The notes under the pieces: generated by a model | Seen by the model: only the letters and a program-made list of their open reading frames with translations | The model's database searches: none | Told to the model about the DNA's origin: nothing | In this document: piece after piece, positions 19,386 through 27,166 of the stretch | Position numbering within the stretch: position 1 is the stretch's first letter | How the letters are laid out: every line of letters begins with the position of its first letter | DNA from: Reticulitermes lucifugus | Taxonomy: Eukaryota > Arthropoda > Insecta > Blattodea > Rhinotermitidae | Length of the DNA: 27,166 bases | NCBI GenBank assembly: GCA_026260175.1 | Contig: JAKCWW010003781.1 | Coordinates: forward strand, 18,355 to 45,520 | Reading direction: 5' to 3' | Translations under genes and position numbers: made by a program

Positions 19386-19796
19386 AGCCAGTCTTCGTCT
19401 GACTGTGATGCACGAATGTATGTATACGTATGGGCAAAGCACTTTACCTTCTATAAACAACACATTACTAATATTTTTAATTCGGACATTGTAATTTTAC
19501 GTCAGAATCTGAGCTATTAAACAGATCTACTTCAGTTTTTTTTGTACTTGGTGAATAACTGCGTCCCAGCATGATTAATGTTTTCGCCATCTTACAACTC
19601 CGCACCAATCTATAGGCTACAAATCAGAATTACATTTACAAGTCAGTTAAAATAATAATTCTCAGAATGCTTGCTAATTTAGTTCTTTATCTTATTTTCT
19701 TTGCCTCCTGTCTAAAAATATAGACATTAAAACATATTTGCTATTTTGTATGTGTATTGAACTTTGTAGTCTTTGACCCCAAGGGAATAATATAGG

Positions 19797-19935
19797 CCTG
19801 TATGGGGACTGTTTGAGAATAGGGTGGTGGGGAGAATATTTGGACCTGAGAGAGAGGACGTAACAGGACGATGGAAAAAAATTCCTTAATGAGGACCTCG
19901 AAATTTGCAGGCATGCTTATCGTTATGTATTATAA
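19797..19935 (+). pseudogene. LINE ORF2 fragment (VTGRW motif)
   Basis: The plus frame reads ENRVVGRIFGPEREDVTGRW and then KK, homologous to NRVLRRRV...QEVTEDWRRLHN at 4900-4980. A one-base shift restores FLNEDLEIC, the equivalent of LHNEELxxLY. It lacks both the upstream RT domain and the downstream C-terminal block, so it is an internal scrap of the same LINE family. Confidence 0.75.
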
Positions 19936-20009
19936 AGGTATTAAATTGAGGATGACATGTATGTGTTCCGTATGGTTTTCACAATAAACAGCCACTGTTT
20001 TCGTATGCA

Positions 20010-20250
20010 GCATTCAGCAGTTGGTCTTTCTAATGGAAGCACACTTCTGTGTGAGGTGCGAACTGTATCTTTGTATAAGGGGTTTTAAAATAATGACGCT
20101 GCTCCAAGTATTTCGATGTTTGCCTGTCAGTATCTTTCCATCAGTGCTACATACTCTTCTTCATTTTAATACCACTGTTATCAGAAGGACAAGCGGTCGA
20201 AGCCTGGGAACTATCAAACAATCTCATATAGCCTTGAGAGAAAAGATTTG
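20010..20250 (+). repeat. Direct-repeat family, copy 2
   Basis: 20019-20085 is the partner of 19311-19385. Here the frame continues to 20251 (76 codons in total) with NTTVIRRTSGRSLGTIKQSH. A longer repeat body is therefore likely to the right, but no second copy of that part lies in the window. Confidence 0.55.
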
Positions 20251-20459
20251 AGTTGTGAACGACGGCCTGTATATTATTTTGTTTCATTTTATGAATTCAC
20301 AACGTGATGTGTAAACTAAAGAGAGAAAAGTACTTTGACAATTGTTACAGCGCAGCAAGCGTGCTTGTAAAAGCTAGGCGGCCGAGAGTAGTTTATCGCT
20401 ACACCGGGTGTGCACACGATCATATAAAGAAAAGCCTGTATATATACTACTGCTACTAC

Positions 20460-20718
20460 ATGGAGCAGAGTCCTTCCTGAGAAGCTACCAGGTCCTCAGC
20501 TAGTCAAGAAGTTCTTCGCATTCTATGGAACCCGAAACCGCATTTACAAGCGCCTGACACCTGTCCCTATCCTGAACCAGATCAATCCACTCGTTGCCTA
20601 CCCATCCCACTTCTTGAAGATTCATTTTAATATTATCCTCCCATGTACGCTTAGGTCTTCCAAGTGGTCTGTTTCCCTCAGGTCTCCCCACCAAAACCCT
20701 TTATCCATATCTCCTATC
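20460..20718 (-). pseudogene. LINE ORF2 C-terminus, longest open copy
   Basis: The minus frame is open from about 20715 to 20500: RVLVGRPEGN, RPLGRPKRTWEDNIKM, NLQEVGWVGNEWIDLVQDRD and CQALVNAV, ending at a stop. This is the distal C-terminal region of a non-LTR retrotransposon ORF2, far past the reverse-transcriptase domain. The RDRW tryptophan is Cys here. The 3' UTR block to 20460 (AGGAAGGACTCTGCTCCATG on the minus strand) matches 16965-16990 on the plus strand. 5'-truncated; a tRNA-like A box lies about 70 bp upstream in the same orientation (next entry). Confidence 0.85.
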
Positions 20719-20757
20719 TCTCATACTCTGTATATTGTAGATTAACACTTTTCCTTT

Positions 20758-20805
20758 ATAGTGCCAAATACAAGCCAGCAGCACTACCGCTGTGCTACAC
20801 CGTGG
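20758..20805 (-). mobile_element. tRNA-like head with A box, no B box
   Basis: The minus strand reads CCCCACGGTGTAGCACAGCG, then GTAGTGCTGCTGGCTTGTAT. TAGCACAGCGG (20797-20787) fits the A-box consensus and the D-arm of a tRNA well. No B box follows at the expected 35-45 nt. The LINE C-terminal frame begins about 40 nt further on instead. Truncated SINE head, or the 5' part of a composite element. Confidence 0.55.
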
Positions 20806-20809
20806 GGTA

Positions 20810-22355
20810 TAAAGTAACTCAGCTGATCCAAAAGACCGTATTATACCGCTCTTAGCTAATAATATTTAGGATGTAATGTACTAAGAAATACAGTGTCATT
20901 CCCGTATGATATGTGCTATCTTCTGCATGATAATAATGTTTTGTTCCATAGCCTTTTATTACAACTATCACATCTTCTTATCAGCTGAACAAAACTGCAA
21001 GAGCCGTCGGTGCTTACGCACCATGGCATGGCTAGGAGGTTGTAAAGTATCACGTTCAGGCCACATTTAGCCTCTGGACAGGAGCCGTTGGTAAGAGGCT
21101 GGTAAACCGCAGACGCATTTTGATGCCTTCGTGATTTTTCTTCCCAAATGTCACGCAGTTGGCAGCATGTGGTGTCTGTTAAAGTCGTTTATCCTGTGTT
21201 AAAAACCAAAACTCTAGGGCATAAATTGGCCATATGGAAGGCAGCAGTGTTAAGTCCAGGTTCTTTCATTCCAAAGCTTCCGTAACTTGATGTAGGGCGT
21301 GGCGTTATCTGGTTTAATGGCGGTGAGGAATTGCAAGCAATGCGCAGTCCCAGAACCACAATCCTCGACACTTGAATACATTCGTGTTATATGTCTTCAC
21401 TCCCTATAGTCCAAGTAGCAGCTGCACTCGACCACCGTACACATTATAATGATATCGGACCTTCCTGATCCACAGACTAATAGCTTGCCTGTTATGAGGC
21501 AGAACTCCGTTATGCGGTTTGCAGGGGTCACCGTATTTTTTATATACACAAGTCCTATAAGATCACATACGAAGAACTGATGGATTTACCCTCGAGTGCC
21601 AGAGTGTGATTGAAGGTTATATGCAAATTTGTATCATATGGGTATATTAAAACGCATTCTCAGCCACCAACCAACCAAAACGCTACGGGCGGAGCGCTTC
21701 GGCCAAGCCGATGTCTCTTGATCCCTTCAGCCATTCTTGAGTACCAAACGCATCGCTCGGCTATTGTACACATGCATCATAAGCATAACGTGGATTGTGC
21801 TTACGATAACGGATTTCCCTTGGCTGAGGACTATGACGTGGACAGACTAAAGTGTCGTAGGCCGTCCAGCAAGACTTTGATTAAACTGAAGGGGATGTCA
21901 CTATCAAATTTGTACTAAGGTCTTGTGGTACAAATAGCGTTGGGTCCTTTTGGAGACGAAGAACTCGATTGTAACATCATTGTACGGATACGGGAAATAC
22001 AAGTTACATGACGCATTAGACCTCCAATGTTGGCACACGGAATTTAAATGATGTAGGCCTAACGTCTTAATTTTATTTCCGTAACTGCGTGTGGGTTCAA
22101 AGCAGGATAGGAACTGCGTTTCCTCGTTGCATGTAAGCGAACGTTCCTGTGCCGAAAAATGAGTGTAGGTGTTATTGTAAAGTGGTCGTTAAAATTTCCC
22201 GATCTTAATGAAAATTGATGTGGCTTGACAGTTTTTTCGTGAAGTGCTCCAATATCGAATTTAATGAAAATCTGTTCTTCGATTATGTGCGTACAGAGGA
22301 GTGGACAGAGCAGTTTTAAAAAGAGCTCCGCAGGAATTCGAAAGCGCCTAAAAGG
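20810..22355. other. No gene recognised
   Basis: Longest frame 21610-21918 (plus, 102 codons). It is fairly charged in its second half, but has no domain I recognise and no supporting context. Frame 21189-21371 (minus) is likewise unsupported. No repeat copy identified over 1.5 kb, making this one of the most unique-looking stretches of the window. Confidence 0.5.
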
Positions 22356-22360
22356 AAATC

Positions 22361-22364
22361 GTGT

Positions 22365-22398
<34 letters not shown>
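22361..22398 (+). repeat. (GT)n microsatellite
   Basis: About 19 dinucleotide units with one TT interruption at 22370-22372. The 62-codon frame across it, giving CVCVCV repeats, is not a gene. Confidence 0.95.
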
Positions 22399-22499
22399 AA
22401 ACAGAAGGTTGAACAAACCCATTCTGTAATCGCTGTCTCTGAAGAGTCATAACTTAAGGCTGACGAGTGGATAGATCTTCGAATCTGTTCGTTGATATT

Positions 22500-22615
22500 A
22501 ATTCCCTCTCTGGCCTTCGCTCTTCTGGGATGTTACGCCGCGTAAGATACCAGAACAGCGAAGGCCTCAACTACCCCGCGGCGGAACCCTAAAATCTTGC
22601 AATTCCCGTTCTCTG
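22500..22615 (+). mobile_element. Compact foldback element, copy 3
   Basis: The hairpin GGCCTTCGCTCTTCTGG (22513-22529) pairs with CCAGAACAGCGAAGGCC (22551-22567), 16 of 17 positions. Inside it, TGTTACG pairs with CGTAAGA. The tail CCCGCGGCGGAACCCTAAAA matches the tail of copies 1 and 2. Flanks AATTCCCTCTCTG (22500-22512) and AATTCCCGTTCTCTG (22601-22615) look like an imperfect target-site duplication. Internal sequence is shorter than copy 2, so copies differ mainly by hairpin length. Confidence 0.78.
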
Positions 22616-22830
22616 TTCTTTATTTTCCACCGACGTCTAGCAACAAATTTGCACAGTAAGTGTTAATGTGTACGCATTAAACAATAGCCTACAAAAGGTA
22701 GCGTTTTGTCTGTTACCGTGTGTGATGGTGCGGTGCGGAGCAATTACAACGGTGTTGGTAGGCGCGATGTCTTGTGGAGAAGTATTTCGCGAGTAGAATT
22801 TGTGCTGACTGGTGAACGGAGCCAACATTT

Positions 22831-22845
22831 GTGTGTGTGTGTGTG
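22831..22845 (+). repeat. Short (GT)n
   Basis: Seven GT units followed by the inverse GAACACACATG, giving a small potential hairpin. Confidence 0.85.
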
Positions 22846-23385
22846 AACACACATGCCTACATAAGTACGGACGTACTTACATAGATTTACGAGTACGTGC
22901 ATACGGCAGAGGGATAGGAACAGCAGGTAACACGACCAACTCATTAACATACCTTAATCTCTGTTGTGCCCACAGTGACGTTCCGTTTACGTCATAGTGT
23001 TCATGTCCGTCACATGTGCATCAGAATAATGTAGAGTGGCTTTATAACGATGTGCCCATTATTTATATTAATAGCCGTGTTCCACGTATATGCAAGTCAG
23101 TCTCCTTGTCCTGTGAAGAGATTCGCTCGTCATTTTCTTACCATATTTATTAATTTGCATGTGTAATTGTTCTACGTGTTCCTTTATTACGGACACAAAG
23201 AGTTGTTGTTGTTGCAGATATACACACGCTACACAGATCAAGCTGCCTAGATCCACCATTTATTTCACTTGTTCCAAATCGAAGTGCTAGATCTTAGTTA
23301 GCAGTATACTTGTTTGTCATACACGTACTAACCTTTTGTAGGGTGAACTGCTTTTTAATAAGTAAAGTTCCATTTGATCTTTATG
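22846..23385. other. No gene recognised
   Basis: No repeat or supported frame. The 63-codon minus frame at 23068-23259 has no recognisable motif. Confidence 0.55.
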
Positions 23386-23390
23386 TTAAG

Positions 23391-23434
23391 CAGCAGCAGC
23401 AACAGCATCAGTAGTAGTAGTAGTAGTAGTAGTG

Positions 23435-23466
<32 letters not shown>

Positions 23467-23525
23467 CGTCGTCGTCGTCGTCGTCGTGGCGGCGGTGATG
23501 GTGTCGCCGGCTGTGGTGGTGGTAC
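23391..23525 (+). repeat. Compound trinucleotide microsatellite
   Basis: Successive blocks are CAG/CAA (23391-23408), AGT/GTA with one GGT (23409-23463), GTC (23464-23487) and GGC/GGT-rich DNA to about 23525. Frames on both strands (poly-Ser/Arg on plus, poly-Thr on minus, 23374-23598) are products of the array and not genes. Each block differs from the next by one base, as expected when point mutations spread by slippage. Confidence 0.95.
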
Positions 23526-23539
23526 CAGCGGCAGTAGCC

Positions 23540-24029
23540 GTTGTAAGGTTTATATGGGACTGATAACGAACCTGAAGTAGGCTGTATTCGCCCGGCATAT
23601 TTTCAGCTGGTTACTCAGTACCAATTTTCTGCAGGCAGATACCGTGCCTCTGTTGTGTGTTCAGTTTGTGCATTATATGCAAAGCACGCATAAGAAGCTG
23701 CTGGATGTTTTTATGTGCATTGTAAAGTAACCTAGAAATTAGGCAGGAAAAGGGCTATTAATAAGTATAGAGCAGAAAATATAACAGTTTTAATTTCGTA
23801 ATTTGGGACCCGAATTGACAGCGATGATCGATAGATATTCATTAGAAAGTAAAGGCTTGACTTCTGTAGTACCAAGATCGATGATATCGACGATGTAAAA
23901 AGTGTATAAAGTGCCCTTGTCCGTGGTGCTAGCATCAATCATGCCGATCTCTGCATCAGACATCCGCCATTTTTCTTTGCTTCACGCATAAATATAACGA
24001 GGCTAGTCCAAGCGTAGTGCGGACACAGA
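23540..24029. other. No gene recognised
   Basis: No repeat or motif seen. The minus frame 23732-23938 lacks support. Confidence 0.55.
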
Positions 24030-24232
24030 TGGGCTGATTGTACCAACCCCTGATGATAAATGCGTGTGGAGCATCGGTGGAGTGATAAATGACAGGCGAA
24101 CACTGTAGTGCTCGGAAAGAAGCCTCCCCCCCCCACTGCCACTTTATTCACAAATCCCGCATGAACTCCCACGGGAATTCACCCAGACCGCCGTAGTGAA
24201 AAGCGGGCAATTAATCGGCTGAGCCGTGGAGG
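24030..24232 (-). mobile_element. SINE family 1, copy 3
   Basis: On the minus strand a head (CACGGCTCAGCCGATTAA) and the B-box-like GGGTGAATTCCC (24184-24173) precede CATGCGGGATTTGTGAATAA, AAGTGGCAGTGGGG, a 9-G run, and TTTATCACTCCACCGATGCT with CCACACG. These correspond in order to the blocks of 4345-4610. The C-run at 24126-24134 on the plus strand sits where other copies have CACGTTTTTCCCC. Old and diverged. Confidence 0.75.
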
Positions 24233-24394
24233 AGCTTCCCGGTGGTAAAGGCGAGAAGCTACGCACGTTTTGTCCGATGCTTTATGAAATAAGACATGAT
24301 TTTCATGCTTGTGCTGTATGTTTATGGATCCTACTTTTGTATTGGGTGGTCACTGTCTCCAGAAAAGAAAAAGGCAGTTGAGAAAGAATTGCAC

Positions 24395-24610
24395 GTAAAA
24401 TCAGCGGTCCGGTGTTCAAATTCATGTCATCAAAACGGGTATCCTGAGTTTTGTGGTTTTCCTGAGTTCCTTCAGGAAATTCCGGGATCGAGCCGTAAAA
24501 TTAGGCAACCACCGCTCACTTCAGCATCCTTTTCGATTCACTTTTCAGTAATCCTATTCTGCCTTACGTAATCTGAGCAGTCGACGGTGGTGTCAAACCA
24601 AGAAGCATCT
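24395..24610 (+). mobile_element. SINE family 3 (single copy here)
   Basis: A decayed B box GGTGTTCAAATTC (24411-24423) is followed by GGGTATCCTGAGTTTTGTGG, TTTTCCTGAG, a CAGGAAATTCCGGGA block and, near the 3' end, GCCTTACGTAATCTGAGCAG ... GGTGGTGTCAAACCA. The order (GGTATCCxGAGTTTxxxGGTTTTCC, then a GCCxTAxG...GGTGxGxxxTAAA end) is one I remember from arthropod SINEs. A 91-codon frame at 24296-24571 reads through it and is not a gene. Confidence 0.6.
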
Positions 24611-24614
24611 AATA

Positions 24615-25520
24615 AAAGTTAGCAAATAACTAACTAAATAAATAAGAATTAATTCAGGCGTTATGTGTGTCCAATTTCAACCAAAATTCACTTTGGTTAT
24701 TATTATTTTATTTTTCATTCTGGCGTTGGGACACGGAGAATGTGATAGGTGCCTAGGCCTAATAACTGTGTAATTGTCTGAAGAGAAAATAACTGCTTCA
24801 AAGTTCGTGATCAAAATATACTCGTAGCTAGGGAATGGACCCAAAAGTTTCACACAGTTTCAAGCGGAGCAGGCGATTGTTCCTATATTTGAGGTTCTCA
24901 CAGCGGTGTTGCTGAAGATACAAGTCTGATAAGATGCTACTCCATGTCGTTGGGTTTCCGGCGTATCCCGTGCTGCTAGTTTGCCTGGACTGCTTGACCT
25001 TGAAGATGAGAGCACTACGATCCTTCGATAAGTCGGGATCTGTTTACACAGCAGACACAGCTAACATCCCACAAGACCTGAACACTGTGAGTAAACAATG
25101 ATTGCGTGTGGTTGCTCCTGGGTGGGAAATTGGGCGGGCCATCGAACGGTTCCGGGTTTGATAGTGCAGAATGAATTCCCGTTGCCTGTTTCGGGACTGG
25201 AACCCTGGCCGTTCTGATCCGTGGTTCTCACACAGGAAAACGTTTAAATTGTTCGTATAAAAACTGTATCGAGTAGCGTTTCTTTAATCCCCTAAGCTTC
25301 TGTGTTGAAGTCTGAAATATAAAGACGCTTAACAAAGTGTATGACGTGATTAATTATTAGGCTAATCATAGGCGGGTGGGAGAGATTTGGTAGTGGTTGC
25401 ATAATTTTATAAAGCCGGAAAATAAGATAGCTAGGCAATGATGGGAAGGTAGCTGATATCAAAATAGGTCTTAAAGTAATGCGTCGCAAGAATGATTAGA
25501 TTAGGGTTAAGTACAGGGGT
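24615..25520. other. No gene recognised; one tRNA-like scrap
   Basis: Mostly AT-rich. The minus strand at about 25197-25180 reads CCAGGGTTCCAGTCCCGAAA, a B-box-like string, but it has no A box and no known body, so it is only a possible SINE remnant. Confidence 0.45.
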
Positions 25521-25539
25521 GCACAAATCCCGGGCGCCA

Positions 25540-25760
25540 GGTCGCAATGGCGACTAGATTTTGTACGGTGGTGCCAAAGATTTGTGGGCCGTCAGTATGG
25601 AACTTGCTTTTTCTCAGCGTTCTGGCGCGTAGAATTTGGAGGTCGCTTCCGGATTTTTGTAAAAAATGTGCACCCCAGGGTAAGGAACATTGGTGGGCCC
25701 ATTGTAATGAACTTTCGAGTTCCATACAAGACGGGACATTTCTCGACGCTGTATAGCTGG
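25540..25760 (+). mobile_element. LINE-associated repeat with ORF2 C-terminal block
   Basis: The plus frame at 25547-25690 reads TRFCTVVPKICGPSVWNLLF and continues to KKCAPQG. It is followed at 25690-25750 by HWWA, then, after a shift, VMNFRVPYKTGHFSTL, the VMNLRVPxNAxNFLTS terminus of the LINE family. This is a second kind of sequence found in front of the same terminal block (compare 16640-16880). Several mutually overlapping frames (25507-25844) come from it. Confidence 0.6.
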
Positions 25761-25774
25761 ATGACTGTGGGTGT

Positions 25775-26319
25775 CTCATGCTCCATGCAGTTATGTGTTA
25801 ATTGTGTATGCATGCAGGGCGTACGGCTCTTTTTCATGCGTTAACCTTATTTTGCCTGCATCTAAAGGATTCTTGCTTTGCCAAGAATGGGGAGAATTTT
25901 CAGTAAGCATATTCCTGGTGTGTGTATGTCCCTCCCACACTGGTATGTGGGATGGTATCAGTGATGTGGCACGCGCCGGGTTGTGTTCATCGAAGCCACA
26001 AAGAGGTACTAAATATCGGATCTTTAGCGATCGTTATTGCCAGTTAAATGCATTTGGCATGTGGGCGGAACAGGCAGGCAAGAGGCCTGCGTGAGCAGCA
26101 GCCGGCGAGATCGAAAGTCAGTTGCAGATATTCACGTACAAAAGTCGCCCTAATGGTCGGCTGTAGCCCATATGCGCAAAAGAAACGCACTGATAATTAA
26201 TTAGGAATCGCGAAGGGCAAACACGAGTAGGATACAAGCGCAAAATAATATGCATCCGAGTACATAATGGTGAAGGTAAAGTTGTCTCTGTACGCGCGAT
26301 TAAGGCATACAGGTGGAGC
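25775..26319. other. No gene recognised
   Basis: The plus frame 25771-26094 (107 codons) has no domain I recognise. Its Cys/Val-rich part reflects GTGTGTATGT-type DNA. Confidence 0.5.
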
Positions 26320-26565
26320 GGAGGTACACTTACCTCCACTCATTCTTAACCTTGACACCAAATGAACGTGAGTGGTTAGCCTCAAGCCCCGCCGCTTTAC
26401 CACCGGGAAAGAGTTCCCGGTACGCATTGAATCAGAGGCTGGGTGGGCTCCGGAGCCAGCCTAAGTGTTTCGGAGAAGAGTAAATCTTTTGCTTCTGCCG
26501 GGATCGGCACAGCGGATCGTCCAGCCCGTAGCCTATTTCACTGTCCTGTACCGGCTCGAATATGA
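26320..26565 (-). mobile_element. SINE family 2, copy D
   Basis: On the minus strand: head GAGCCGGTACAGGACAGTGA, decayed B-box region (GCCGATCCCGGCAG), ACTCTTCTCCGAAACACTTA, GAGCCCACCCAGCCTCTGAT, ACCGGGAACTCTTTCCCGGT, GGTAAAGCGGCGGGGCTTGA and the 3' part CACTCACGTTCATTTGGTGT-CAAGGTTAAGAATGAGTGGA. It is the most complete family 2 body in the window. AACTCTTTCCCGGT and its surroundings form a small CCGGGAA/TTCCCGG hairpin. Confidence 0.85.
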
Positions 26566-26569
26566 ATGC

Positions 26570-27048
26570 ATGGTAGGACAAAACCACAGACTAGAGAACC
26601 AAATTGCGTGATGGTGTGGCAGCACTGTAGAACCCGAACCAAGTAAATCAACCGCGATACGCACGAGAGAAAGTTGATGTGGCAGGCAGGGGGCAAGGAA
26701 GTGAAAGAAGGCACTGGCGATCGCAGAAACTTCATAATACCAGCAGTGTTCATACACGTCAACGTCACTAGCATCGTAATGCATGTAAATAGGTCTGTAT
26801 TCGAGCTGGGGGCGTTGCTTTTCACAGAGGCACGGGCAATGTGTGCAGTTCGGGACTCATACTTGCGGCCCAGGCGTCTGGCCTGGGAAGTGTAGGGGAA
26901 TTGTGTGGGAGGGTACGCGGAAGGAACACGCTTATCATGCTGGACGGACTGCAGTGTACTGTTTGAAAACGTTTGTTGCAAGAGCTGGTGTGGGAAAACA
27001 GTGGTGACACAGCACCGTTGACTGGTGATTAAATGTCTTTGCTATTTA
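26570..27048. other. No gene recognised; longest frame of the window
   Basis: The minus frame 26538-26981 (147 codons) is the longest ATG-initiated frame here. It is Ser/Thr/Cys-rich, has two weakly hydrophobic stretches and no domain I recognise. It overlaps another minus frame (26533-26784) and a plus frame (26674-26895), and partly covers the head of SINE copy D. Probably a chance opening. Confidence 0.4.
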
Positions 27049-27068
27049 CATTATTATTATTATTATTA
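27048..27068 (+). repeat. (ATT)n microsatellite
   Basis: About six ATT units directly abutting the LINE fragment that follows. Confidence 0.9.
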
Positions 27069-27166
27069 CTTCTACTGATGCAAACAAGCTTGAGCGCATT
27101 CAGAGGAAGTTTGTAGCTCTATGTTATTATCGATTCCTTTCCCGCGACAGCAATGGTTATAGTTAT
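27068..27166 (+). pseudogene. Second LINE family, ORF2 distal region, cut by window edge
   Basis: The plus frame stays open to the last base: STDANKLERIQRKFVALCYY, then RFLSRDSNGYSY. This matches the sequence after the reverse-transcriptase domain of many arthropod LINEs (KLERIQRKFxxLCxxRF). It differs from the WRALVN family elsewhere in the window. It is 5'-truncated immediately after an ATT microsatellite. Whether it is intact downstream cannot be seen. Confidence 0.75.

Noticed and set aside
22361-22398. Z-DNA-type regulatory element
   Set aside because: A plain GT microsatellite. No neighbouring gene or other evidence for a regulatory role.
23374-23598. Poly-Ser or poly-Thr low-complexity protein
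   Set aside because: Produced by the compound trinucleotide microsatellite on both strands.
26538-26981. 147-codon minus frame as a gene
   Set aside because: Longest ATG frame here, but no domain, overlapping frames on both strands, and it runs over the SINE copy D head. A frame this size is expected by chance in 27 kb.
1-27166. CRISPR array, toxin-antitoxin, phage or operon-like system
   Set aside because: No regularly spaced direct repeats with unique spacers, no closely packed co-oriented ORFs. All features point to eukaryotic non-coding DNA.

Overview
This window looks like non-coding nuclear DNA from an insect with a large, transposon-rich genome. I favour a cockroach or termite (Blattodea). 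The basis is the density of tRNA-derived SINEs and of non-LTR retrotransposon 3' ends whose peptide remnants (such as WRALVNAVMNLRVP-like and RPLGRPKRTWEDNIKM) I remember as common in blattodean assemblies. That placement rests on memory, not on a search. I found no intact host protein gene, no rRNA, no functional tRNA gene, no CRISPR array and no bacterial-type operon. Almost all short ATG-to-stop frames look like chance openings or out-of-frame shadows of repeats.

Layout. 0-5.3 kb: a tRNA-like SINE head at the left edge, two SINE families (family 1 at 486-640 and 4345-4610; family 2 at 1655-1872 and 3530-3775) and a decayed LINE ORF2 3' half (4890-5300). 5.3-9.9 kb: mostly unique AT-rich DNA, with a 55-nt inverted repeat pair (6303-6629) and three or four LINE tails. 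10-11.2 kb: a SINE bounded by a 15-bp target-site duplication and interrupted by a 153-N assembly gap (10108-10260), then a large foldback element (10899-11131). 11.58-11.93 kb: an unrecognised minus-strand reading frame with one internal stop. 12.5-14.1 kb: LINE tail, SINE, and a dead mariner transposase (minus) with its D,D34D triad still legible. 14.3-14.7 kb: an imperfect tandem repeat. 15.57-15.71 kb: a compact foldback element with a clean 12-bp target-site duplication. 16.6-20.8 kb: LINE pieces, a 22-bp perfect palindrome, a direct-repeat pair and a tRNA-headed element with a LINE tail. 22.3-27.2 kb: a third foldback copy, microsatellites including a compound trinucleotide array, three more SINEs, a LINE tail, and another LINE ORF entering at the right edge.

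No pathway of cooperating genes is present. The coherent biology is mobile-element biology. LINE machinery probably mobilised the SINEs, and a foldback family with a conserved right tail, here in three copies, appears to insert with duplications of about 12-15 bp. The foldback family and the recurring CTGANGA...GAAAC motif are the most interesting items. Both resemble parts of Penelope-like retroelements, but that link is inference.
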